This document shows, piece after piece, positions 43,874-51,343 of a stretch of DNA of 64,000 nucleotides. This DNA comes from Rhodococcus spelaei. GTDB lineage: Bacteria > Actinomycetota > Actinomycetes > Mycobacteriales > Mycobacteriaceae. Position 1 is the first letter of the stretch. Every line of letters begins with the position of its first letter. The notes below the pieces were generated by a model. It did not search any database. It was not told the DNA's origin and saw only the letters and a program-made list of their open reading frames with translations. A program made the translations under genes and the position numbers. The stretch is taken from NCBI RefSeq assembly GCF_006704125.1, contig NZ_VIGH01000001.1, positions 1 through 64,000 on the forward strand, given 5' to 3'.

Positions 43874-44653
43874 CTAGCTGCCGTTCTTGATGACGCCGCT
43901 GATCACGTCGGCCACGAAACCGGCCGGGTCGGTGATGATCGCGGAGCCGGCGGAACCGGTGCCACCCTCGGACGAGCCCAGCCCGAGCTCGGCGGATCCG
44001 CCGGTCACGCTCTCGACCAGGTTGGCGTCACGGACGGTGACGAAGACACCCATCGGGTTGAACTTCTGGGTAGCCAGGAAGCCCAGCACGTCGAAGGTCA
44101 CGCCGCTGTCGAGGGCGGTGCCGGCCTTGGCGCTCGACGGAACCAGGTAGCTCACCTCCAGCGTGACGGTCTTGGCCTCGATCGAGGAGGTCAGCCACCC
44201 GACGAAGGGCTCCGTCACCGACACGCTGTTGTCCGCCGCGTTCACCGTGGGCTTGACCGCCGTTTCCTTCTGGCCTCCGATCACGTTCCAGGCATTGATC
44301 TTCGCGCTGCCCTCGACGTATTCGAAGCCGGCCGGATGGAAGTCGGTGATCTTGTTGACGAGCCGGTCCACACCACTCGGCACCGAGATGACGGTCCGGT
44401 AGGTGACCTTCTGACCCGGCGCCACCGTCCCGTCGCCGACGACCTTCTTGGTCACCGAGATGTTGTCGGTCTTCTTGGTGGCCGAGTGCGGCTTCTGCTC
44501 GGCGGGCGGGGTCGCGGTATCCGACGAGCCCGCACTGCCCAGGTCGGCGGAGCCGGCGGCCGCGGCAGTGCCCGCGCCGACGGCGAGGCCACCCGCGAGA
44601 AGCGCGGTGGCGGCAACGATGGATGCGGTGCGGCGCATCGCCTTACGTGACAT
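43874..44653 (-). CDS. Secreted protein C of the three-gene paralogue cluster
   Basis: 259 residues from an ATG with GGAGGATCTGC upstream. Signal peptide (MSRKAMRRTASIVAATALLA), mature part starting with a Gly/Ser/Thr-rich linker, then VTKKVVGDGTVAPGQKVTYRT, GVDRLVNKITDFHPAGFEYV, EAKTVTLEVSYLVP. C-terminal GSAGSAIITDPAGFVADVISGVIK resembles protein B. The motif ITDFHPAGFEYVEGSAKI aligns with ALKDIHPACLTYVTNSSKV of the Ig-repeat proteins, linking the two loci. No enzymatic motif recognised. Confidence 0.78.
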   Translation of the reverse strand: MSRKAMRRTASIVAATALLAGGLAVGAGTAAAAGSADLGSAGSSDTATPPAEQKPHSATKKTDNISVTKKVVGDGTVAPGQKVTYRTVISVPSGVDRLVNKITDFHPAGFEYVEGSAKINAWNVIGGQKETAVKPTVNAADNSVSVTEPFVGWLTSSIEAKTVTLEVSYLVPSSAKAGTALDSGVTFDVLGFLATQKFNPMGVFVTVRDANLVESVTGGSAELGLGSSEGGTGSAGSAIITDPAGFVADVISGVIKNGS

Positions 44654-44864
44654 GCAGATCCTCCAGTCGAATGGAACAACGTGCACGAGGGTGTGCTGTC
44701 GTAACGCTCGCCCCCCCGTCGCATTCGCGCTCAGTTATATCGGACAAGCGTCCAACTCAATGTCCGATTCGCGAACGACATCCGTGTGGCGCCCGTCACC
44801 CGCCGCGGGCGCCGGCCAGTCCGAATTGTTGCGTTCGGTCACGATCGCGCCTAGGGTGGCGGCC
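44654..44864. other. Divergent promoter region of protein C and the LeuA-domain unit
   Basis: No gene seen. On the minus strand TATAAC (44734-44739) is a candidate -10 box. It is flanked by a 7-bp perfect inverted repeat TCGGACA (44740-44746) / TGTCCGA (44761-44767), a possible operator. Together with the leader at 44865-44979 this makes 326 bases between the two annotated proteins. Confidence 0.45.
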
Positions 44865-44906
44865 ATGACGCGCATCCTCGTAGTTCGCCGCCGTAGCGGG
44901 GTCTGA
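44865..44906 (+). CDS. Branched-chain amino-acid leader peptide
   Basis: A 13-residue frame, MTRILVVRRRSGV, with GGGTGG ahead of the ATG. Its consecutive Ile-Leu-Val-Val codons are exactly what an attenuator for isoleucine/leucine/valine would need, and actinobacterial ilv/leu leader peptides have the same look (short, hydrophobic ILV run, then Arg). It stands 73 bases before a gene encoding a LeuA regulatory-type domain. Confidence 0.7.
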   Translation: MTRILVVRRRSGV

Positions 44907-44952
44907 TTCGGACCGACCCCTCGCTGCGGGTCGTTGAGCTACCAGTTGGTCC
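44895..44952 (+). promoter_or_regulatory. Attenuator-like alternative hairpins
   Basis: GGGGTC (44898-44903), overlapping the leader-peptide stop, can pair with GACCCC (44915-44920). The same GACCC, as CGACCC (44914-44919), can instead pair with GGGTCG (44928-44933). The two structures exclude each other, and ribosome position on the leader would decide between them. No T-run follows, so control of translation or Rho-dependent termination may be involved rather than an intrinsic terminator. Confidence 0.55.
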
Positions 44953-44979
44953 TCCCTTCATTCCAGGAAGACCACGTCG

Positions 44980-45453
44980 ATGAACACTCTCCAGGCTTTC
45001 ACCTCCAGCACTCCCGCCGACCCGTTCACGCTGCGCTACGGCACCCCACTCCCCCGCGAGATGCGCGCCGACTGCGCCGGGATGAACTGGCGCACCTTCC
45101 TCGCCACCTACTCGCCGACGAACGGCCCGGTCCGGTTCGGCCGCTGGTCCGTCACCCCGGTCGGCGCCGGGAACAGCGAGTTCAAGGCCACCCTCGGAAT
45201 CGGCAACACCATCCGCCAGGCCACCACCGTCGCCGGTGGGCCGGTCTCGGCCCTCACCACGATGCTGTACGAGGCCGGATTCCAGCTCGAGATCCTGTCC
45301 TTCCACCAGATCCGGGTCGCGGACGGCCGGACCGCCACCTTCCTGCTGTGCGAACACGACGGGCGCAGGCACTGGGCACTCGGGATGGGCTCCACCGCGA
45401 CCGAGTCGTCGATCGAGGCGATGATCGCGGGCGCGAACCTGCTGCACGGCTGA
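44980..45453 (+). CDS. Stand-alone LeuA (2-isopropylmalate synthase) regulatory-type domain protein
   Basis: 157 residues, with CCAGGAAG upstream. The second half, TTVAGGPVSALTTMLYEAGFQLEILSF, then TATFLLCEHDGRRHWALGMG and IEAMIAGANLL, follows the pattern of the LeuA C-terminal dimer/leucine-binding domain (GPIDAL...AG..VEVLDY... WGVGI...A.V.A.N). No catalytic TIM barrel is present. It may bind leucine or modulate a full-length LeuA or homocitrate-type synthase elsewhere. The ILVV leader supports control by branched-chain amino acids. Confidence 0.65.
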   Translation: MNTLQAFTSSTPADPFTLRYGTPLPREMRADCAGMNWRTFLATYSPTNGPVRFGRWSVTPVGAGNSEFKATLGIGNTIRQATTVAGGPVSALTTMLYEAGFQLEILSFHQIRVADGRTATFLLCEHDGRRHWALGMGSTATESSIEAMIAGANLLHG

Positions 45454-45493
45454 GCGAGACCGGGGCCTGCCCGACGACGGGAAGCGTTACAGA

Positions 45494-45973
45494 TCAGGGC
45501 ATCTCGACGGTCTCGGCTCGGGCAACCTCCCCGATCGCGCGGCGTAGGTACCCCGCTGCGGGAGCCTTCGCCGCCGACAGCAGGTCGGCCAGCACGAGCA
45601 GTGCGTGCCTGGCCACCGCGAACCGATCCCGCGGGATGTTCTCCTCGTCGGGATCGGTGAGTCCGAGCGCACCGGTCAGCACCGCGACCAGCAACGGAAC
45701 CTGCAGATCTGACACCCACGCGGTCGTGCCTCGGGCGCACCGCTCGAGCACCGCCTGGACGGACTCGCCGGTCAACCCGTCGGGGTGCAGGTCCTCGAGC
45801 AGTTCGCGGACCATCGCCGAATGCACCGCGCGCACCTGCTCGAGGTCGAGGCGACGCAACTTCTCAGCAGCCTCCTCGAAAGCCTCTCGGTCGGGAACAC
45901 GCGCCGCAGTCACGGCCTCGTCGGTGGCGGACGCGATGTCGCGGGCTGCCCGCGGCCATTCGGCTGGCCACAT
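45494..45973 (-). CDS. Conserved-looking protein of unknown function
   Basis: 159 residues, mainly helical, start ATG with GAGGAG upstream; no earlier start in frame before the stop of the previous gene. Acidic helices (REAFEEAAEKLRRLDLEQVRAVHSAMVRELLEDLHPDG) are followed by a hydrophobic stretch LQVPLLVAVLTGALGLTDPDEE. No signal peptide or known motif. It lies 48 bases behind the DUF4185 gene, so it is probably co-transcribed. Confidence 0.6.
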   Translation of the reverse strand: MWPAEWPRAARDIASATDEAVTAARVPDREAFEEAAEKLRRLDLEQVRAVHSAMVRELLEDLHPDGLTGESVQAVLERCARGTTAWVSDLQVPLLVAVLTGALGLTDPDEENIPRDRFAVARHALLVLADLLSAAKAPAAGYLRRAIGEVARAETVEMP

Positions 45974-46021
45974 CGTCTCGATCGTCTCCTCGAATCGTTC
46001 GGAACCGAATGTGTCTGACTT

Positions 46022-47488
46022 TCACTGCAATTCGGCGTGCATCAGAAATACGTTGTAGTCGGACCACGTCGACACCGTGAAGTACAGGTCGGTGGCGGTC
46101 GACCACGGATGGATGAAGCCACCGTACAACTCGGGATAACGGTCGATGCCGACGAGCGGTACCGATTCCGACCAGGAACCCTGCGGGGCGTCCGACTCAC
46201 GCAGGGTGATGGCCGCCTTCGAGGTGTCGAGGTAGGTCATCTGCCACCGCGCCCGCGTCTCGTCGTACCGGACCGACAGTTCGCCCGCGGGCCCGCTGAG
46301 GATCGGTGTCGCGGACCCCGCCCCGCCGACCGCGGTCCAGGAGCCGTCGCTCCAGTACTGGTATGCCGACTTGTTGAGCACCTGATCCGCGGGCACCCGC
46401 GCCAACCCGACCTCACCGAGCCGGGTGTTGGGCGTTCCGAACATGTAGACGTAACCACCCTGCGGGACCATCGCCGACACCTGGAACCGTGCCAGACCGA
46501 AGATGTTGTCCCACTGGGCATACGGGTCCTTCGTCCAGTTCTGACCCCCGTCGTCGGAGTAGGCGATTCCGCCGTGGTTGGTGAACATCGTGCCGGGGAT
46601 GCTGTTCCAGGTGCGGATCGACATGTAGCTCAGGTACTGACGGGAACCGATCGCGAATCCGGAGGTGGGGATCGTCGTGATCTCCACGTTGTCGAGCTTG
46701 CGGCTGCTGAGAATCTCCGCGGCGTGGCATCGACTGTCCTGCACCATCGAGTCGAAAGTCATTCCGTCCGAAAGGTTTCGGTCGGTGCTGAACGCAAGCA
46801 CATTGCTGCGCCAGTCCTCGCCCTGGCCGCCCGGCGGATGAAACCCGCGACCGACCGTGTCGCCGAAGGCCACCGCGACCTTCCCCGGCTCGCTCTCCCA
46901 CATGATGCCCAGGTCCGTGCCGTTGACCTGCCACCGCTTGTCGGTCCGGTTCACCGAGCTTGCGCCGGTCTCCTTCGCGACCGTCGTGACCGCGCCGACC
47001 CGTGGCGCCGGGCGGGCCGCCGCGAGCGTGGCGCTCTCGGTGGCCGGATGGACCACCGGCGGCCGCTCGGGCAGCGGACCGGCGTCCGGCCCGGGAACCG
47101 GGATGCCCAGGTGGAAGGGGGTGAACTTGACCCCGATCTGGGGCACGCCCAGGTCGCTGGACAGCCCGCCGGGAAGCTGGTCCGCCCCGTCGGTGAGGTC
47201 CGGGCACGGGTCGGTGCACGGGTTCGCGGGCAGCGCCGGCGCCGCGATCCGGGTGGTCGGGGTGACCGGCGCGGGATACGGCACCTGCGTCACCACCGGG
47301 AACGGAATCGGCACTTCGAGGCGTTCGGGCAGCAGCGGCGCAGTGGTCGCAGGCGGGTCGCTCGCGCAGGGTCCGGTACCCGGTGCCCCGCCCGCCCCCG
47401 GCCCGGCGACCGCCCCGCCTTCCGCTCCGAACACCCCGAACGCCGTAAGCACCACGAGAACAACGACCCCGACCAGATTCCTGCGCAT
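46022..47488 (-). CDS. Secreted DUF4185 protein
   Basis: 488 residues, with GAGGAGG before the ATG. Signal peptide 1-29, a Pro-rich linker to about residue 150, then a beta-propeller-like DUF4185 region: GTDLGIMWESEPGKVAVAFGDTVG, WRSNVLAFSTD, TWNSIPGTMFTNHGGIAYSDDGGQNW, GYVYMFGTPNTR, LGEVGLARVPADQVL, HPWSTATDLYFTVSTWSDYNVFLM. The family is common in mycolic-acid actinobacteria and resembles carbohydrate-active propellers; DUF4185 members include arabinan-degrading enzymes, but activity here is unproven. Confidence 0.8.
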   Translation of the reverse strand: MRRNLVGVVVLVVLTAFGVFGAEGGAVAGPGAGGAPGTGPCASDPPATTAPLLPERLEVPIPFPVVTQVPYPAPVTPTTRIAAPALPANPCTDPCPDLTDGADQLPGGLSSDLGVPQIGVKFTPFHLGIPVPGPDAGPLPERPPVVHPATESATLAAARPAPRVGAVTTVAKETGASSVNRTDKRWQVNGTDLGIMWESEPGKVAVAFGDTVGRGFHPPGGQGEDWRSNVLAFSTDRNLSDGMTFDSMVQDSRCHAAEILSSRKLDNVEITTIPTSGFAIGSRQYLSYMSIRTWNSIPGTMFTNHGGIAYSDDGGQNWTKDPYAQWDNIFGLARFQVSAMVPQGGYVYMFGTPNTRLGEVGLARVPADQVLNKSAYQYWSDGSWTAVGGAGSATPILSGPAGELSVRYDETRARWQMTYLDTSKAAITLRESDAPQGSWSESVPLVGIDRYPELYGGFIHPWSTATDLYFTVSTWSDYNVFLMHAELQ

Positions 47489-47603
47489 TGATCCTCCTCG
47501 GTATCAGGGTGCACTATCGGATGCCCGCCACCGTGGAGGAGGATCGACGTTTCTCGTCCGCGCCCCTAGGCTGTCGGGCTGGATCAGAAGCGAGGTGTCG
47601 TCC

Positions 47604-49010
47604 GTGCCCGAATCCCTGCCCTGTCAGGTCGGCCCGTATTCGTCGGGACCGCCGCAGGAAGCGCTGTCCGTGCGCATGCCCAGGCTCGACCAGTTCGGCC
47701 TGGCCCAACTCTGGCGCGCACTGGTGGTCGGGACGGTGATCCTGGCATGCACACTGTTTGCAGTGGTGACCAAGCCGTTCACCCGCCGGGAGATGAGCTG
47801 GGCGGACGCCGCCTCGGAAGGTGTCGTCGACGCGTTCGAGGTCCTCGGCCCCACCTTCGTCAAGCTCGGGCAGCTGGCGGCCTCCTCATCCGGGGTGTTT
47901 CCCACGCCGCTGGCCAATGCCTGTCTGCGATGCCTCGACGACGTCCCGCCCGTCCCCGCCGCGCAGGCCCGCGCCGTCATCGAAGCGGATCTCGGGATGC
48001 CGGTCGAGGAGTTGTTCACGAGCTTCGACGACGAGCCGCTGGCCGCCGCGTCGGTCGCCCAGGTGCACGCCTGCGTGCTGCCGAACGGGACGGAGGCCGT
48101 CATCAAGGTGCAGCGCCCCGGAATCCACCGCCGGATGCTGATCGACCTGCGCACCGCGTACTGGGGTGCCCGACTGTTCGAACGGTTCAGCGAGTTCCTC
48201 CGCGTCGCGAATGCGACCGCCATCGTCCGCGATCTGCACAACGCGACGATGACCGAGCTCAACAGCGCCGTCGAGGCCGACCGGCAGACTCGTTTCCGCG
48301 ACGCCCTGTGGGCGTTCGGCGACAACCGGTGGGTGACGGCACCGGAGGTGTACTGGCCGTACTGCGGACCCCACGTGATCTGCATGGAGCGGATGCACGG
48401 CACGCCGCTCGACCGCATCGAACCCGACGGCACCACGGACACCCAGTTGCTCATCCGGCGCGGCGTCAAGGCGTGGATGGAGTCGATCCTGGTGCACGGC
48501 CCCTTCCACGGCGACGTGCACGCGGGCAACCTGTGGGTCCTCGACGACGGCCGGATCGCGATGCTCGACTTCGGCATTGTCGGCGAGCTGCCCGAGGTGT
48601 GGCGAACGATCCTGCGCGACATGTTCTACGCGACGTTGATCGACGGCGACTACTCCCGGATGGCCCGCGGCATCCGGTCGCTCGGGTACACCGCGGAGGT
48701 CGACGCCAGCGACGCGGAGATCGGCAACCAGGTCGGAGCGCTGCTCGCACCGGTCTTCGCCCGCGACCTCGCCGAGCTCCGGCTCAGCGACCTCATCATG
48801 AGCCTGGTCCAGATCGGCAAGCAGTGGGGCGTGGCGAGTCCCGAAGAGCTGGTGCTGTTCGGCAAGCAGCTGGGCTACTTCGAGCGGTACGCCACCCGGC
48901 TCGCACCCGGCTGGGTGATGGGCCGCGACCTCTACCTGTACAAGAACGTCTTTCCGGAGGCCGTCTCGCAACGCGCGGCCGAACTCGGCGTCGAGTTGCC
49001 GGAGGGCTGA
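47604..49010 (+). CDS. ABC1/UbiB (ADCK) family atypical kinase
   Basis: 468 residues from a GTG at 47604 (GTG 47595, GTG 47670 and ATG 47676 are alternatives). A membrane helix near the N-terminus (ALVVGTVILACTLFAVV), then the family signature GPTFVKLGQLAASS (KxGQ motif), EPLAAASVAQVH (Ala-rich loop), AVIKVQRPG, VHGPFHGDVHAGNLWV and LDFGIVGEL (metal-binding Asp). UbiB proteins are ATPases needed for quinone or lipid handling. The role here is unknown. Confidence 0.84.
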   Translation: MPESLPCQVGPYSSGPPQEALSVRMPRLDQFGLAQLWRALVVGTVILACTLFAVVTKPFTRREMSWADAASEGVVDAFEVLGPTFVKLGQLAASSSGVFPTPLANACLRCLDDVPPVPAAQARAVIEADLGMPVEELFTSFDDEPLAAASVAQVHACVLPNGTEAVIKVQRPGIHRRMLIDLRTAYWGARLFERFSEFLRVANATAIVRDLHNATMTELNSAVEADRQTRFRDALWAFGDNRWVTAPEVYWPYCGPHVICMERMHGTPLDRIEPDGTTDTQLLIRRGVKAWMESILVHGPFHGDVHAGNLWVLDDGRIAMLDFGIVGELPEVWRTILRDMFYATLIDGDYSRMARGIRSLGYTAEVDASDAEIGNQVGALLAPVFARDLAELRLSDLIMSLVQIGKQWGVASPEELVLFGKQLGYFERYATRLAPGWVMGRDLYLYKNVFPEAVSQRAAELGVELPEG

Positions 49011-49059
49011 ACCCCCCCCCGCGAGGCGCGCGGATCCGGGCCGGGTCGGTCACACTGGT

Positions 49060-49761
49060 GTGGTGGCGGTCTCGGCCCGGCAACGACTCGCAGCTCTCCC
49101 ACACGAGGTGTGGGTGTACATCCGGCGCGCGCCGGGCACGTTCATATGGCTCGCGATCCTGCTGGTGACCACGATCGTGGTCGCCCGCCTGTCCCCCGGT
49201 GCCGAGCGGCACGTGCTCGGCAGCCGCTCGACCAACCTGCACCACCTCGAAGAGGACCCGCTGCGGGTGCTGGTGACCAGTGCGTTCTGGCTCTCCGGCG
49301 GCGGCTGGATCACCTATTTCATCATCTTCAACATCTTCCACGTGCCCGCCGAACGCTGGCTCGGGACGCTGCGTTGGGTGCTCGTCTGCGTGATCGCCCA
49401 CGTCGGCGCCACCTATCTCAGCGAGGGTGTCCTGTACTGGGCCATCAACGACGGCCGCGCCCCGGAGAAGGCGGCCTTCACGCTCGACGTCGGCGTCAGC
49501 TACGCGCTCGCCGGTGTGGTGGGCGTGCTGACCTACCGGATCATCAAGCCGTGGCGCTACGTGTACCTGGCCGGTGTACTCGTATTCTTCGCGACTCCGC
49601 TCTTCTCCGGGGCGACGTTCACCGATGTCGGGCACCTCTCGGCGGTGGTGATCGGACTCGCCTGCTATCCCCTCACCCGCGCACGGCACGGTGTGTGGGA
49701 CCCCATCGCCACCGCTCGCTCCTGGCCGACGGCGCTGCAAGCGATGACCCGCATCAGTTAG
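49060..49761 (+). CDS. Rhomboid-like integral membrane protein
   Basis: 233 residues, two consecutive GTG codons (49060, 49063) as possible starts. About six membrane segments. The sequence contains GVSYALAG in one helix and a later VGHLSAVVIG; these are placed like the catalytic Ser (GxS) and His (HxxG) of rhomboid proteases, so an active protease is possible. The family of short actinobacterial rhomboid-like proteins is otherwise uncharacterised. Its last 8 bases overlap the convergent hydrolase gene. Confidence 0.62.
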   Translation: MVAVSARQRLAALPHEVWVYIRRAPGTFIWLAILLVTTIVVARLSPGAERHVLGSRSTNLHHLEEDPLRVLVTSAFWLSGGGWITYFIIFNIFHVPAERWLGTLRWVLVCVIAHVGATYLSEGVLYWAINDGRAPEKAAFTLDVGVSYALAGVVGVLTYRIIKPWRYVYLAGVLVFFATPLFSGATFTDVGHLSAVVIGLACYPLTRARHGVWDPIATARSWPTALQAMTRIS

Positions 49762-51298
49762 CGGACAGTTGCGTCAATGAGTACGCCGGAAGGTCCGCCT
49801 CCCGCGTGACCTCGGTGCGGGTCTCGGTGACGCGGTCGGTCGGGGTGAACGCGGGATTGGCCAACGGCGGGGCGGTCATCGTGTCGGCAGTCGAGCCACC
49901 CGAGAGCTCGGGCGGCAGGCTCACCCGCACGGGCCGATCGGTGAGGTTGACCAGGAAGGCACCGGGCCGGTCCCCGAGGAACTGGGCCCCGAGCACCCCC
50001 GGCACCCTCGCGACACCGAGGGGAGACCCCAGCGCCGCCGTGACCTCCGGCGCCGCGTCGGCCCGGAGCCGTCGGACGGACGCTCCCCCGCGGGCGCGGG
50101 TGTAGATCGGGGTGAGCGTTGCGTTGACGGCGGTCCGACCGAACTCGGTCGAGTTGCCCGAACCGTCGGCGAGCATCGCGTGAATCTCCTCGTTGCCGTT
50201 GGCTGCCCGCGAACGCTCGGACGGCAGCCCGTCGAGGGCGGCGTGGATCACCGACATCTCGATCCGAGGGTCGGTGAGTCCGGCGAGCGCGAATCCGGCG
50301 ACGCCGAGCCCCACCGCCCAGGTCTGCGGCACCCCCGTCACCAGGTGCTGCGGGAACCCCGGGATCTCGCCGAGCGGAGTGTTGATCTGGTTGTACTCGG
50401 TGAGCCAGACCTTCATTGCCGACGGGACCTTCGCGACCACCTTGTCCGCGAACGCATTCCACGCGGCCACGCCACCCGCAGCGGTGGAGCCGACATCCGC
50501 CTGCACCGGGTCGGGCACCCAGTACGGATGCAGGGCGACCGCGTCGGCTCCGCGGATGTTCGCGTACAGGCCGGCATTCCAGTCCTGCAGTCGCTCGCCG
50601 AGCACGCTGCTCACCATCGAGGAGTCGTCGGCGCCGGACACCGCGATCTCGATGTCCGGGAACGCGGTCCGCAGCTGCGTGATCCAGCCGTTCATCGCCC
50701 GCGCATAGTCGGCCCCGGTCGGATACACCTGGCGGTAGTACTTGCCCGGATCCCACAACTCGTTGCCGAGTTCGACGTAGCGCACCTCCATGCCGAGGCG
50801 CCTCGCCTCCCGCAGCATGGCGATCTGCTCGTCGACGGTGGAGGTGAGGACGTTCAGATCGAAGATGGGTGTCGCTCCGGCGGTGCGGACGATGTCCGCC
50901 CAGTCGGTGAGCAGCAGTGGCCGGCGGCCCTCGTTCTGCCCGACGAACTGTCCGTCCGGACGCTCGTCGAACAGGCCTGTCCGCCAGTCGATCCACTGCG
51001 ACGTGCTACCGCCCTGGACCCGGACGAGACCCGCACCCAGGCCGGCGAGAGCCTGCCGGAAGACCGGGTCGTGCCACTGCGCGGCGTTCTCGGGAGAGAT
51101 GATCCGGGCACCGTTGACGCCGAAGAAGTCCGCGGGGACCTCACGCACCTCACCGATCGGCTCGAGCGCCACCGAGCCGGGTTCACCTGTCGGGACGGAC
51201 GACTGGGCACCCGCGACGCCACTGGCGGCGACCACCGCGACGGCGGTCGCGGCGACCATCAGACTGACCCGGCGGGAAACTGGTCGACTGTCCAACAT
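49754..51298 (-). CDS. Secreted glycoside hydrolase-like protein (clan A TIM barrel)
   Basis: 514 residues, signal peptide 1-31. The barrel shows GLVRVQGGSTSQW, FDLNVLTSTVDEQIAMLREARRLGMEVRYVELGNELW and VWLTEYNQ. Glu of GNELW and Glu of LTEYN are placed as acid/base and nucleophile of clan GH-A retaining glycosidases. A C-terminal beta domain follows, as in GH30/GH39/GH79-like enzymes. Substrate not determined; an envelope polysaccharide is a reasonable guess. Confidence 0.7.
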   Translation of the reverse strand: MLDSRPVSRRVSLMVAATAVAVVAASGVAGAQSSVPTGEPGSVALEPIGEVREVPADFFGVNGARIISPENAAQWHDPVFRQALAGLGAGLVRVQGGSTSQWIDWRTGLFDERPDGQFVGQNEGRRPLLLTDWADIVRTAGATPIFDLNVLTSTVDEQIAMLREARRLGMEVRYVELGNELWDPGKYYRQVYPTGADYARAMNGWITQLRTAFPDIEIAVSGADDSSMVSSVLGERLQDWNAGLYANIRGADAVALHPYWVPDPVQADVGSTAAGGVAAWNAFADKVVAKVPSAMKVWLTEYNQINTPLGEIPGFPQHLVTGVPQTWAVGLGVAGFALAGLTDPRIEMSVIHAALDGLPSERSRAANGNEEIHAMLADGSGNSTEFGRTAVNATLTPIYTRARGGASVRRLRADAAPEVTAALGSPLGVARVPGVLGAQFLGDRPGAFLVNLTDRPVRVSLPPELSGGSTADTMTAPPLANPAFTPTDRVTETRTEVTREADLPAYSLTQLSAN

Positions 51299-51343
51299 CC
51301 ACGCGATACTGCCACGCCTCGGCCCACCGGGCGCGCCGAACGC

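Noticed and set aside
46857-47603. Extended N-terminus for the UbiB-family protein
   Set aside because: The extension is antisense to the DUF4185 gene and has no family similarity; family homology begins shortly after 47604.
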